DNA of 64,000 nt from Mesorhizobium sp. WSM3860 (GCF_002294995.1 NZ_NSGF01000011.1:62001-126000); one strand, 5' to 3'. Positions 51,070 to 60,316 are shown, numbered from the stretch's first letter. Made by a program: numbers and translations. The notes: generated by a model from the sequence alone, not told the origin.

Positions 51070-52137
51070 ATGTCCAGATACGTGTCCAGATTGACGGCGG
51101 CCGCGATGGCCGTCTCGAGCCTCGCTCTTGGCGCGACTTTTGCCAATGCGCAGGATATCGCCGGCTCCACGGTCGCGTTCCTGATGCCCGACCAGGGCTC
51201 GACGCGTTACGAAGAGCATGACCATCCGGGCTTCGTCGCTGAAATGAAGAAGCTCTGCGACAGCTGCAAGGTGCTCTATCTCAACGCCGACGCCGACGTC
51301 ACCAAGCAGCAGCAGCAGTTCAACTCCGTCATCACCCAGGGCGCCAAGGTTGTCGTGCTCGACCCGGTGGATTCCGCGGCGGCGGCCTCGCTGGTGCACA
51401 ATGCGCAGGCTCAGGGCGTCAAGGTGATCGCCTATGACCGTCCGATCCCCACGGCCAAGGCCGATTTCTATGTGTCGTTCGACAACAAGGCCATCGGCAA
51501 GGCGATCGCCGCATCGCTGGTCGAGCATCTCAAGGCCAAGGGCGTGTCGAGCGACGGCGATGTCGGCGTGCTGCAGATCAACGGCTCGCCGACCGACGCC
51601 GCGGCGGGCCTGATCAAGGACGGCATCCATGAGGGCCTCAAGACCGGCAGCTACAAGACGCTCGCGGAGTTCGACACGCCGAACTGGGCGCCGTCGAATG
51701 CCCAGCAATGGGCGGCGGGGCAGATCTCGCGCTTCGGCAACAAGATCGTCGGCGTGGTCGCCGCCAATGACGGCACGGGCGGCGGCGCCATTGCTGCCTT
51801 CAAGGCAGCCGGCGTCGATCCGGTGCCGCCGGTGACGGGCAACGACGCGACGATCGCCGCCTTGCAGCTCATCATTGCCGGCGACCAGTACAACACTATC
51901 TCCAAGCCGAGCGAAATCGTCGCCGCGGCCGCTGCAAACGTTGCTGTGCAGCTTCTCAAGGGCGAGACTCCGAAAGCCGAGACAACGCTCTACGATACGC
52001 CCTCGCAGCTCTTCGTGCCGGCCGTGGTGACGCAGGAGAATCTGAAGGCCGAGATCATCGACAAGAAGATCCAGACCGCAGCCCAGCTCTGCACCGACCG
52101 CTACGCCGAAGGCTGCAAGAAGCTCGGCATTCAATAA
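51070..52137 (+). CDS. Sugar/polyol ABC transporter periplasmic binding protein (XylF-like)
   Basis: Periplasmic solute-binding protein. 355 aa from ATG 51070 (MSRYVSRLTAAAMAVSSLAL) with GGAG upstream; a signal peptide with cleavage expected after FANA. The mature part starts AQDIAGSTVAFLMPDQGSTR and resembles XylF-type pentose/hexose binders, with KVVVLDPVDSAAAASLVHNA and VAANDGTGGGAIAAFKAAG. The ribitol-dehydrogenase-like gene in the same operon suggests a pentitol or hexitol substrate. It is followed by four tandem stem-loops before the ATPase gene. Confidence 0.9.
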   Translation: MSRYVSRLTAAAMAVSSLALGATFANAQDIAGSTVAFLMPDQGSTRYEEHDHPGFVAEMKKLCDSCKVLYLNADADVTKQQQQFNSVITQGAKVVVLDPVDSAAAASLVHNAQAQGVKVIAYDRPIPTAKADFYVSFDNKAIGKAIAASLVEHLKAKGVSSDGDVGVLQINGSPTDAAAGLIKDGIHEGLKTGSYKTLAEFDTPNWAPSNAQQWAAGQISRFGNKIVGVVAANDGTGGGAIAAFKAAGVDPVPPVTGNDATIAALQLIIAGDQYNTISKPSEIVAAAAANVAVQLLKGETPKAETTLYDTPSQLFVPAVVTQENLKAEIIDKKIQTAAQLCTDRYAEGCKKLGIQ

Positions 52138-52140
52138 GGA

Positions 52141-52259
52141 GCGATGCGGCCGAAGCCGCATCGTCTCCCAAAGCGATGCGACCCAGGGCGCATCGTCTTC
52201 GAGGAGCGGCGGCGGAGCCATATCGTCTCCAACAGCGAGGCGGCGCAGCCGCGTCGCCT
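52141..52259 (+). repeat. Four tandem imperfect palindromic units (stem-loops) after the binding-protein gene
   Basis: Unit 1 at 52141-52168 (GCGATGCGGCC-GAA-GCCGCATCGTC), unit 2 at 52173-52200 (GCGATGCG...CGCATCGTCTTC), unit 3 at about 52204-52230 and unit 4 at about 52235-52259, with decreasing similarity. Each can fold as a GC-rich hairpin of about 28 bases, and units recur every ~31 bp. They begin three bases after the stop codon. In related ABC operons, such structures are known to protect the binding-protein transcript from decay, giving it an excess over the membrane parts. Confidence 0.75.
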
Positions 52260-52301
52260 GCGATATGCTCGGCAGGCCCCGTCAGGGCTGAGAGCCGGGT
52301 G

Positions 52302-52332
52302 TGTCCGGCCGCTCCCTCCTGGCGGCCGGACA
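52302..52332 (+). repeat. Perfect 11-bp stem-loop before the ATPase gene
   Basis: TGTCCGGCCGC-N9-GCGGCCGGACA, 32 bp before the ATG at 52365. There is no T-tract, so it is unlikely to terminate fully; it may lower expression of the downstream genes or mark an RNA-processing point. Confidence 0.7.
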
Positions 52333-52364
52333 TATCGACCAATACGCGGGAAAAGAGACAGGCA

Positions 52365-53177
52365 ATGGCAATACCCGACGCACCGCCCACGACGAGCCGT
52401 CCGCCGGTGCTCAGCCTGCGCGGCATCTCGAAGAATTTCGGCGCGGTGTCGGCCCTCACCGACGTCGATCTCGACATCAATGCCGGAGAAATCGTCGCCC
52501 TGGTTGGCGACAACGGCGCCGGCAAGTCGACGCTGGTGAAAATCCTAGCCGGCGCGCATATGCCGAGCTCCGGCTCGATCACCTTCGACGGCCAGCCGGT
52601 GACGCTTGCCAATCCCGCCGCGGCGCTGAAGCTCGGCATCGCCACCGTCTTCCAGGATCTCGCGCTCTGCGAAAACCTCGACGTCGTGGCCAACATCTTC
52701 CTCGGCCGCGAGCTTCATCCGCTTCGCCTCGACGAGGTCTCGATGGAGGTCCGCGCCTGGACCCTGCTCAACGAGCTCTCGGCGCGGATTCCCAGCGTGC
52801 GCGAGCCGGTGGCGTCGCTGTCGGGCGGGCAGCGGCAGACGGTGGCGATCGCCCGCTCGCTGCTGATGGAGCCGCGCGTGATCCTCCTCGACGAACCCAC
52901 CGCCGCACTCGGCGTCGCGCAGACCGCCGAAGTGCTGAACCTCATTGAGCGCGTGCGGGATCGCGGGCTGGGCGTCGTCATGATCAGCCACAACATGGAG
53001 GACGTGCGCGCCGTGGCCGACCGCATCGTGGTGCTGAGGCTCGGCCGCAACAACGGCATCTTCCTGCCCGGCGCCTCCAATCAGGAGCTGGTCACCGCGA
53101 TCACCGGCGCCGACGACAATGCGGTCTCGCGGCGCGGCAGGCGCACCGCCGAGAAGGCGCAAGGAGAACAGCCATGA
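52365..53177 (+). CDS. Sugar/polyol ABC transporter ATP-binding protein (single-domain, FrcA-like)
   Basis: ATPase of the importer. 270 aa from ATG 52365 (MAIPDAPPTTSRPPVLSLRG), one nucleotide-binding domain rather than the RbsA/XylG double form. Walker A GDNGAGKSTLVKIL, Q-loop FQDLALCENLDV, signature SLSGGQRQTVAIAR, Walker B VILLDEPTAALGV and H-loop ISHNMEDVRA are complete. Its stop overlaps the permease start (ATGA). A longer reading through the stem-loop region is rejected. Confidence 0.9.
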   Translation: MAIPDAPPTTSRPPVLSLRGISKNFGAVSALTDVDLDINAGEIVALVGDNGAGKSTLVKILAGAHMPSSGSITFDGQPVTLANPAAALKLGIATVFQDLALCENLDVVANIFLGRELHPLRLDEVSMEVRAWTLLNELSARIPSVREPVASLSGGQRQTVAIARSLLMEPRVILLDEPTAALGVAQTAEVLNLIERVRDRGLGVVMISHNMEDVRAVADRIVVLRLGRNNGIFLPGASNQELVTAITGADDNAVSRRGRRTAEKAQGEQP

Positions 53178-54427
53178 CCACGGCTTCCGACCGCAATCCG
53201 GGCGCGCTGCTCGATCGCAGCGACGAACGGCTGAAGGATCGCAGCGGCGCCAAGGGCGCCATCCGGGGCTTCCTCGACCGCGTCCGCTCCGGCGATCTCG
53301 GCTCGCTGCCAGTGGTCGTCGGGCTGGTTTTGATCTGCACCATCTTCCAGACGCTCAACCCGGTATTCCTGTCGCCGAACAATCTGGTCAATCTTTTGTT
53401 CGACTGCTCGACGGTCGGCATCATCTCGCTCGGCATCGTCTGCGTCCTGATGGTGGGCGAGATCGACCTGTCCGTCGGGTCCGTCAGCGGCCTGGCCTCC
53501 GCGCTGCTCGGCGTGCTGTGGGTGCAGTGGGGCTGGCCGGTCGCGCTTGCCATGCTGGCGGCGATGGGGGTCGGCTTCGTGACCGGCTGCGTCTACGCGC
53601 TGCTGCTCAACAGGCTCGGCATGCCAAGCTTCGTTTCGACGCTTGCGGGCCTGCTCGCCTTCCTGGGATTGCAGCTCTACATCCTCGGCCCGACGGGCTC
53701 GATCAACCTGCCTTACGATTCGCCGCTGGTGAATTTCGGCCAGCTCCTCGTGATGCCGCACTGGGTGTCGCACGCTTTGGCCGTCGTGCCCGGCGTGCTT
53801 GCCCTGGCTCTCGGTTATCGCAAGGCGCAACGCCGCCAGGCCGCCGGGCTGTCGTCGCGTTCGCTCGGCGGGCTGCTGCTCCAGGCCGTCGCGATCACGG
53901 TCGCGCTCGAACTGGTGGCATACTACCTCAACCTGTCGCGCGGCGTGCCCTGGATGTTCGCGTTGTTCGTCGGCCTGGTCGTAGCGATGAACTATGCGCT
54001 GAAGCGGACCCAATGGGGCCGCTCAATGACCGCTGTCGGCGGCAACCGCGAAGCGGCGCGTCGCGCCGGCATCAATGTGCGGCTGATCTACGCCAGTGCC
54101 TTCGCGCTCTGCGCCACGCTGGCGGCGACGGGCGGCCTGCTCTCAGCAGCACGCCTGGCAACCGCCAGCCAGCAGGCCGGCACCGGCGACGTCAATCTCA
54201 ACGCCATCGCGGCGGCCGTCATTGGCGGCACCAGCCTGTTCGGCGGCCGCGGCAGCGCCTATTCGGCGCTGCTCGGCATCATCGTCATCCAATCCATTGC
54301 AAGCGGCCTGACGCTGCTCGATCTGTCATCCTCGCTCCGGTACATGATCACCGGCTGCGTGCTGGCGATCGCGGTCATCGTCGATTCTCTCGCCCGCCGC
54401 TCGCGTGTCTCACACGGCCGCGCCTGA
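53174..54427 (+). CDS. Sugar/polyol ABC transporter permease (XylH/FrcC-like)
   Basis: Inner-membrane permease of the BPD_transp_2 family. 417 aa with about ten hydrophobic segments. GEIDLSVGSVSGLASALLGV, MPSFVSTLAGLLAFLGLQL, GGNREAARRAGINVRLIYAS and GGTSLFGGRGSAYSALLG are family signatures. The start overlaps the ATPase gene by four bases, and the first SDR gene follows within 23 bp. Confidence 0.92.
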   Translation: MTTASDRNPGALLDRSDERLKDRSGAKGAIRGFLDRVRSGDLGSLPVVVGLVLICTIFQTLNPVFLSPNNLVNLLFDCSTVGIISLGIVCVLMVGEIDLSVGSVSGLASALLGVLWVQWGWPVALAMLAAMGVGFVTGCVYALLLNRLGMPSFVSTLAGLLAFLGLQLYILGPTGSINLPYDSPLVNFGQLLVMPHWVSHALAVVPGVLALALGYRKAQRRQAAGLSSRSLGGLLLQAVAITVALELVAYYLNLSRGVPWMFALFVGLVVAMNYALKRTQWGRSMTAVGGNREAARRAGINVRLIYASAFALCATLAATGGLLSAARLATASQQAGTGDVNLNAIAAAVIGGTSLFGGRGSAYSALLGIIVIQSIASGLTLLDLSSSLRYMITGCVLAIAVIVDSLARRSRVSHGRA

Positions 54428-54449
54428 CGGCCTATCGAAGAGGATCGCA

Positions 54450-55178
54450 ATGTCTGAAAGTCTTTCCGGCAAGGTTGCCGCAATCACTGGCGCTGCCTCG
54501 GGCATCGGGCTGGAATGCGCCCGCGCCATGCTCGCCGCCGGCGCGAAGGTCGTCCTGGTCGACCGGGCCGAGGACCGGCTTCAGGAGCTTGTCGCGGAGC
54601 TCGGCGACAAGGCTTGTGCGGTGGTCACCGACCTGCTCGATCCGGCGAGCGTCAACCGAATGATGCCCGAGATCCTCGAAAAAGCAGGCCAGCTCGACAT
54701 CTTCCATGCCAATGCCGGCGCCTATGTCGGCGGCGAGGTGGCGTCGGGCGATCCCGACCAGTGGGACCGGATGCTCAACCTTAACGTCAATGCCGTGTTC
54801 CGCACGGTGCACGCCGTGCTGCCGCATATGATCGAAAGGAGGAGCGGCGACATCATCGTCACCAGTTCGGTGGCCGGCTTCGTTCCCGTGGTCTGGGAGC
54901 CGATCTACACCGCTTCGAAATTCGCCGTGCAGGCATTCGTCCATACGGTCCGGCGCCAGGTGCTGAAGCACGGCATCCGCGTCGGTGCGGTCGCTCCCGG
55001 TCCGGTGGTGACGGCGCTGCTCAGCGACTGGCCAAAGGCCAAGATGGAAGAAGCGCTCGCCGCCGGCAGCCTGATGGAGGCGAAGGAAGTGGCGGATGCC
55101 GTCCTCTTCATGCTGACGCGACCGCGCAACATCACCATTCGCGACCTCGTCATCCTGCCGCAGAGCGTGGACATCTGA
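54450..55178 (+). CDS. rbtD: Ribitol 2-dehydrogenase-like SDR
   Basis: NAD-dependent oxidation of ribitol to D-ribulose, or of a similar polyol. 242 aa from ATG 54450 (MSESLSGKVAAITGAASGIG) with GAGG upstream. The sequence closely follows enterobacterial ribitol dehydrogenase: LDIFHANAGAYVGG, EPIYTASKFAVQAFVHTVRR (catalytic Y153/K157), GAVAPGPVVTALLSDWPKAK and an almost identical C-terminus. The catalytic serine is in VTSSVAGF. The resemblance is from memory but strong along the whole length. Confidence 0.85.
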   Translation: MSESLSGKVAAITGAASGIGLECARAMLAAGAKVVLVDRAEDRLQELVAELGDKACAVVTDLLDPASVNRMMPEILEKAGQLDIFHANAGAYVGGEVASGDPDQWDRMLNLNVNAVFRTVHAVLPHMIERRSGDIIVTSSVAGFVPVVWEPIYTASKFAVQAFVHTVRRQVLKHGIRVGAVAPGPVVTALLSDWPKAKMEEALAAGSLMEAKEVADAVLFMLTRPRNITIRDLVILPQSVDI

Positions 55179-55218
55179 GCGGCTTGCCGACCCGCCTTCG
55201 CAGAACGGAACCGCCGCC

Positions 55219-55977
55219 ATGATCCTCGACCGCTTCCGACTGGACGACAAGGTTGCGCTGGTGACCGGCGGCACGCGCGGCATCGGCCTCGCCATCGCCA
55301 AGGCGCTCGGCGAAGCCGGCGCGCGCGTCGTCGTTGCGGGCCGGACGATGAAGGATGACGCGCGGCAGGAACTCGCGGGCTTCGCCTTCGACTTTCTCGC
55401 CGTCGAAATGCTGGACGAGAAAGTGCCGGACAGGCTGGTCGCCGATACGCTCGCCCAGGCCGGCCGGCTTGACATCCTGGTCAACAGCGCCGGCATCGCC
55501 GTCCATGGCGACAGCGGCGACTATCCGGAGGACACCTGGCGGCAGACGATGGCGATCAATGTCGATGCCGTCTTCCGCTGCTGCAGGGCGGCGCTGGCGC
55601 CGATGCGGCGCCAGGGCGGCGGTGCGATCCTCAATGTCGGCTCGATTTCCGGCATCGTCTCCAACATTCCCCAGAACCAGGTTGCCTATAACAGTTCCAA
55701 GGCGGCGGTGCATATGATGACCAAGAGCCTCGCCAGCGAGGTGGCGGGAGAGAATATCCGCGTCAATGCCGTCGCGCCCGGCTATATCGAAACGGACCTT
55801 TCGCGCGGCGGAATCGAGAATCCGGAATGGTTCCCGATCTGGCGCGGCATGACGCCGATGGGCCGCGTCGGCCAGCCGGAAGAAGTTGCGGCTGCCGCAC
55901 TTTTCCTGTGCTCTCCCGCCTCGAGCTACGTGACCGGCGAGGTGCTGGTCATCGACGGCGGCTATACCACACGCTGA
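55219..55977 (+). CDS. Short-chain dehydrogenase, polyol-type
   Basis: NAD(P)-dependent SDR. 252 aa. VTGGTRGIGLAIAKALGEAG (15-34), LVNSAGIAVHGDSG, catalytic serine near 142 and Y157/K161 in VAYNSSKAAVHM, C-terminal SYVTGEVLVIDGGYTTR. It resembles D-threitol/D-arabinitol-type dehydrogenases. It lies 40 bp after the ribitol-dehydrogenase-like gene and 39 bp before the SmoS-like gene, so the operon encodes three different polyol oxidoreductases. The exact substrate is unknown. Confidence 0.83.
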   Translation: MILDRFRLDDKVALVTGGTRGIGLAIAKALGEAGARVVVAGRTMKDDARQELAGFAFDFLAVEMLDEKVPDRLVADTLAQAGRLDILVNSAGIAVHGDSGDYPEDTWRQTMAINVDAVFRCCRAALAPMRRQGGGAILNVGSISGIVSNIPQNQVAYNSSKAAVHMMTKSLASEVAGENIRVNAVAPGYIETDLSRGGIENPEWFPIWRGMTPMGRVGQPEEVAAAALFLCSPASSYVTGEVLVIDGGYTTR

Positions 55978-56016
55978 GATGGCGCTGAGCTAGGGCGCTG
56001 AGACAGGAGAATTGCC

Positions 56017-56787
56017 ATGAAACTCAAGGACAAGGTCGCCGTCGTCACCGGCGGCGCGCAAGGCATCGGCGCAGCCATCGTGCGCGGTTTCGCCGCCGAA
56101 GGCGCCCATGTCGTAATCGCCGATATGGCAGTAGACAAGGCGGAAGCGCTGGCGCGCGAGCTCGGCGGCAAGGCTACCGCTCTCCAACTCGACGTGCGCG
56201 ACCTCGCCTCGATCGAGGCCATGGTCGATGCGGTGACGAGGACGCATGGCGGGATCGACATCCTGGTCAACAACGCCGCCGTCTTCGACATGGGGCCGCT
56301 TCTCGAGATTTCGGAGAAGAGCTTCGACCTGCAATTCTCGGTCAATGTGAAGGGGCTGTTGTTCACGCTGCAGGCGGTGGCCAAGCGCATGGTCGCCCAA
56401 GGCCGCAAGGGGAAGATCATCAATATGGCCTCGCAGGCGGGTCGGCGCGGCGAGGCGCTGGTCGCCGTCTATTGCGCCACCAAGGCCGCCGTGATCAGCA
56501 TCACGCAATCGGCCGGCCTTGCGCTGATCAAGCACGGCATCAACGTCAACGGCATCGCGCCGGGTGTGGTCGACACGCCGATGTGGGACCAGGTCGACGC
56601 GCTGTTCGCGCGCTACGAGAACCTGCCGATCGGCGAGAAGAAGCGTCAGGTCGGGCAGGCGGTGCCGGCCGGGCGCATGGGCGATCCCGACGATTACCGG
56701 GGTGCGGCCGTCTTCCTGGCATCGAGCGAGGCCGACTATGTCGTGGCGCAGACGCTCAATGTGGACGGTGGCAACTGGATGAGTTGA
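56017..56787 (+). CDS. smoS: Sorbitol/L-iditol 2-dehydrogenase (SmoS-like SDR)
   Basis: Oxidises D-sorbitol (glucitol) to fructose with NAD. 256 aa following Rhodobacter SmoS almost throughout: INMASQAGRRGEALVAVYCA (catalytic serine 139), Y152/K156, SAGLALIKHGINVNGIAPGV, LPIGEKKRQVGQAVPAGRMG and the C-terminus TLNVDGGNWMS. AGGAG precedes ATG 56017. It is the last gene of the polyol operon. It suggests the transporter handles hexitols as well as pentitols. Confidence 0.88.
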   Translation: MKLKDKVAVVTGGAQGIGAAIVRGFAAEGAHVVIADMAVDKAEALARELGGKATALQLDVRDLASIEAMVDAVTRTHGGIDILVNNAAVFDMGPLLEISEKSFDLQFSVNVKGLLFTLQAVAKRMVAQGRKGKIINMASQAGRRGEALVAVYCATKAAVISITQSAGLALIKHGINVNGIAPGVVDTPMWDQVDALFARYENLPIGEKKRQVGQAVPAGRMGDPDDYRGAAVFLASSEADYVVAQTLNVDGGNWMS

Positions 56788-56879
56788 TGGCCGAAGCTCG
56801 GGGCCGCGCCTGCGACAATCGGGCAGGAACGATCTGGCGGCTGACGCATTTTGGTTCCCATCAACCGTTTGAGGGAACC

Positions 56880-57938
56880 ATGCGCATCGCCCATGTCGCG
56901 CCGCTCTATGAATCCGTGCCCCCGAAACTATATGGCGGCACCGAGCGGATCGTGTCCTATCTCACCCAAGCGCTGGTGGAACTCGGGCACGATGTGACCC
57001 TGTTCGCCAGCGGCGACAGTGAGACCTCGGCGCGGCTGGTGCCCGGCCGCGACCAGGCGATCCGTCTCGATCCGCGGCCGAAAAAGTCCGAGATTGCGGC
57101 GCATATGGCGATGCTTTGCCAGGTGCGCGAGCGGGCGGACGAGTTCGACGTCATCCACTTCCATCTCAGCCATTTCGTGCATTTTCCATTCTTTGAACAC
57201 ATGGCGGGGCGAACGGTGACGACGCCGCATGGCAGGCTCGACTATGTCGACCTGGCGCCGGCCTACAAGCGCTTCCCACGTTTTCCGATGATCTCCATCT
57301 CGCACAGCCAGAAGCGCGGATTGCCCGATGCCAACTGGCTGGCGACGATCCATCACGGGATTCCGCTCGATGCGTATCAGCCCACCTACCATCCTTCCGC
57401 CGAGGAACCGTATTTGGCTTTCCTGGGCCGGCTGTCGCGCGACAAACGCCCGGATCGGGCGATCGAAATTGCGCGGCATTCCGGATTGAAGCTTAAGCTG
57501 GCGGCCAAGATCGGCGATGACGATCGCCCCTATTTTCACGACGAGATCGAGGCGCTTATCGACGGCGACCGGGTCGACTACGTCGGCGAGATCGCGGAAC
57601 ACGAGAAGGCCGAGTTTCTCGGCAATGCCGCGGGCCTGCTGTTTCCCATCGACTGGCCGGAGCCGTTCGGCCTCGCGCCGATCGAGGCAATGGCTTGCGG
57701 CACGCCGGTAATCGCCTGGAACTGCGGCGCCCTGCCGGAGCTCATTGACCAGGGCGTGACCGGCTTTGTCGTGGACTCGGTCGATGATGCGGTCACTGCG
57801 ATGCCGACCCTGCTCGAACTTGACCGACGCCAGGTGCGGGCGGTCTTCGAAAAGCGGTTTTCAGCCACCAGGATGGCGCGCGACTATCTTGCCGCCTATA
57901 TGCGCCTGATCGGCATCCAGGAGGCGAGAGCCTCCTGA
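56880..57938 (+). CDS. GT4-family glycosyltransferase
   Basis: GT-B glycosyltransferase. 352 aa from ATG 56880 (MRIAHVAPLYESVPPKLYGG) preceded by GAGGGAA; the longer frame is read-through in another frame of smoS. The acceptor-domain loop YGGTERIVSYLTQAL, FLGRLSRDKRPDRAIEIAR in the donor domain and an intact E-x7-E motif (E261-PFGLAPI-E269) are present. It lies 40 bp before a debranching-type glycosidase gene and upstream of the trehalose genes. It may make or extend an alpha-glucan or glucosyl compound; the product is not known. Confidence 0.87.
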   Translation: MRIAHVAPLYESVPPKLYGGTERIVSYLTQALVELGHDVTLFASGDSETSARLVPGRDQAIRLDPRPKKSEIAAHMAMLCQVRERADEFDVIHFHLSHFVHFPFFEHMAGRTVTTPHGRLDYVDLAPAYKRFPRFPMISISHSQKRGLPDANWLATIHHGIPLDAYQPTYHPSAEEPYLAFLGRLSRDKRPDRAIEIARHSGLKLKLAAKIGDDDRPYFHDEIEALIDGDRVDYVGEIAEHEKAEFLGNAAGLLFPIDWPEPFGLAPIEAMACGTPVIAWNCGALPELIDQGVTGFVVDSVDDAVTAMPTLLELDRRQVRAVFEKRFSATRMARDYLAAYMRLIGIQEARAS

Positions 57939-57978
57939 TCGGCAGTCTCTTTGGGCGGGGCAAGCGATGAGGTGACGA

Positions 57979-60141
57979 ATGACGCAGCTCGACGAGCGCA
58001 AGCTCGATCCCGCCGTAGCCCTTGCCTCGCTCGACGAAACGGCGCCGCGGGAGCCGCACCGGCTGTTCGCGCTCAAACAGGGCGACTGTTTCGCGGTCAC
58101 GGACGCCTATGGTGACATCAGGGGCGCCGGCGACGGTTTCTTTCGCGACGATACCCGCGTTCTTTCCGAGTTCCGCCTGACGATCGGCGGCAGGCCGATG
58201 TCGCTGCTCGGCGCTTCGCTCAGCCAGGACAATGTTCTCTTCACCAGCAACCTGACCAACTTGCCGATCCAGAGCGCCGCCGGCCGCGACATTCCGCAAG
58301 GCGCGATCCATATCGAGCGCGTCAGGCTGATCTGGCAGGACAGGCTGTTCGATCGCATCACGCTTTCCAACTACAGCCGCGAGCATTCGACCATCGCCAT
58401 CGCCTTGCATTTCGCCGCCGACTTCCGCGACATGTTCGAGGTGCGCGGCTCGACACGGCCGAAACGTGGAACGGTCCATCTCGCGAAGACGGACAAGGCA
58501 TCCGTTATGCTCGGCTATGACGGTCTCGACGGCTTGCCGCGCCTGTCGGCGATCTCCTTTTCGCAAGCTCCCGACCAACTGAGCGACAATCGTGCCGACT
58601 TCCTGATCGCGGTGACCAAGCGCAGCAGCAAGGTGCTTTATGTCGAGGTAGGACCGGAAGTTGCCGACGCGCCCAATCGTGACCGCTTCCGGGCCGCTGC
58701 CGCACGCGCGCGTTTTGCCATGCGCGCAAAGCGGCGGCATGGCGCCACGGTCCACAGCTCCGGCCGCGTCTTCAACGATTGGGTCGAACGGGCCCGCGCG
58801 GATGTCGCGTTGCTTACCACCGAGCTTGCGACCGGGCCCTATCCTTATGCCGGCATCCCGTGGTTCTCCACGGCCTTCGGCCGCGACGGCGTGATCTCCG
58901 GCCTGCAGATGCTGTGGCTCAATCCGGGTCTTGCACGCGGCGTGCTGGCGTTCCTTGCCGAACATCAGGCGACGGAGACGTCGCCCTTCATCGATTCCCA
59001 GCCCGGCAAGATCATGCATGAGACGCGCAAGGGCGAAATGGCGGCGCTGCGCGAACTCCCCTTCGGCCGCTATTATGGCGGCGTCGACACGACCCCGCTC
59101 TACATTCATCTCGCCTGCGCCTATGCCGACCGCACCGGCGACATGGGCTTCATCGAAACGCTGTGGCCATCGCTCAAGGCGGCTGCCGCATGGACGGAAG
59201 AGGCAAGCCGGGCGACGGGTTTCGTCACCTACCAGCGCGCGGCGGAGTCCGGCCTCGCCAACCAGGGCTGGAAAGACAGCGTCGACTCGGTCTTCCATGC
59301 CGATGGCCGTATGCCCAAAGGACCGATCGCGCTGGTCGAGGTGCAAGGCTATGTCTTTGCCGCTTATCGCGGCCTTGCCGCGCTCGCACGCCGCCGCGGC
59401 GAGTTTGCCGATGCCGAACATTGGGAGAACCGCGCCGAGGAAATGCGGATCGCCGTCGAGCGTGACTTCTGGATCGACGAACTAAACTTCTACGCCATCG
59501 CGATCGACGGCGAAGGCCAGCCCTGCAAGGTGCGAACGTCGAATGCGGGGCACCTGCTTTATGCCGGGCTGCCGCAGCCGGTGCGCGCCAAGATCGTCGC
59601 CGATCAATTGCTCTCGGCTTCCTTCCATTCCGGCTGGGGACTGAGGACGCTTGCGGACGATGCGATCTTCTTCAACCCAATGTCCTACCACAATGGCTCG
59701 ATCTGGCCGCACGACACGGCGCTTTGCGGTGTCGGCCTGTCGCGCTATGGAGAGCGCGAAAGTGTCGTGCGGCTGATGAGCGGCACTTTCGAATCGGCCG
59801 TGCACTTCAACATGCGGCTGCCGGAATTGTTCTGCGGCTTCACCCGGGCGCCAGGCGAGGCGCCGATCGCCTATCCTGTCGCCTGCCTGCCGCAGGCCTG
59901 GTCGGCAGGCTCCACCTTCATGCTGATGCAGGCCTGCCTCGGTCTGGAAATCGACGGCTGGAAAGGCGAGTTGCGCGTCACCCGCCCAAGGATGCCTATC
60001 GGTATCGACACGCTCACGCTCCGGCATCTGTCCGTCGGCGATAAGACTATTGACCTCACCTTCCAGCGTGTCGGGGACCGTGTCGTTGCCTTCCTCGCCG
60101 ATCGGCATGAGGGCTTGGTGCCGCTGATTGTGCGGACTTAG
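57979..60141 (+). CDS. Glycogen-debranching-type glycosidase (amylo-alpha-1,6-glucosidase family)
   Basis: Cytoplasmic (alpha/alpha)6-barrel glycosidase. 720 aa with GAGGTGA before ATG 57979. An N-terminal beta domain (GDCFAVTDAYGDIRGAGDGF, then FFRDDTRVLSEFRL) of the GDE_N_bis type precedes the catalytic barrel from about residue 265: GIPWFSTAFGRDGVISGLQM, PFGRYYGGVDTTPLYIHLAC, NQGWKDSVDSVFHADGR and HNGSIWPHDTALCGVG. Acid catalysts are likely among these Asp/Glu residues. The neighbouring GT4 and trehalose genes suggest storage-glucan or trehalose metabolism under stress, but its true substrate is unproven. Confidence 0.85.
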   Translation: MTQLDERKLDPAVALASLDETAPREPHRLFALKQGDCFAVTDAYGDIRGAGDGFFRDDTRVLSEFRLTIGGRPMSLLGASLSQDNVLFTSNLTNLPIQSAAGRDIPQGAIHIERVRLIWQDRLFDRITLSNYSREHSTIAIALHFAADFRDMFEVRGSTRPKRGTVHLAKTDKASVMLGYDGLDGLPRLSAISFSQAPDQLSDNRADFLIAVTKRSSKVLYVEVGPEVADAPNRDRFRAAAARARFAMRAKRRHGATVHSSGRVFNDWVERARADVALLTTELATGPYPYAGIPWFSTAFGRDGVISGLQMLWLNPGLARGVLAFLAEHQATETSPFIDSQPGKIMHETRKGEMAALRELPFGRYYGGVDTTPLYIHLACAYADRTGDMGFIETLWPSLKAAAAWTEEASRATGFVTYQRAAESGLANQGWKDSVDSVFHADGRMPKGPIALVEVQGYVFAAYRGLAALARRRGEFADAEHWENRAEEMRIAVERDFWIDELNFYAIAIDGEGQPCKVRTSNAGHLLYAGLPQPVRAKIVADQLLSASFHSGWGLRTLADDAIFFNPMSYHNGSIWPHDTALCGVGLSRYGERESVVRLMSGTFESAVHFNMRLPELFCGFTRAPGEAPIAYPVACLPQAWSAGSTFMLMQACLGLEIDGWKGELRVTRPRMPIGIDTLTLRHLSVGDKTIDLTFQRVGDRVVAFLADRHEGLVPLIVRT

Positions 60142-60316
60142 ACTGGTCGTTTGCGCAATTCTGGGCGGAAAACCGTGTTCCGCAAATGCATGCGGCAGTC
60201 GAAAAATGTCGGAACCGACAAGCGGTCCATGCGTTTGCAAACCGGACCGGCATCCCTCTCCGCAGCCGGCAAGAACCAGAACAAAATGGCGGACAGCCGG
60301 AGGCAACCTGGCATCA
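60142..60316. other. Intergenic region before otsA
   Basis: 175 bp. An alternative short ORF exists here but lacks protein-like features. GGAGG lies about 13 bases before the otsA ATG. A separate promoter for otsAB is possible; none was recognised. Confidence 0.4.

Noticed and set aside
57793..59421. A 542-codon minus-strand frame opposite the debranching-type gene
   Set aside because: Antisense shadow with no recognisable domain.
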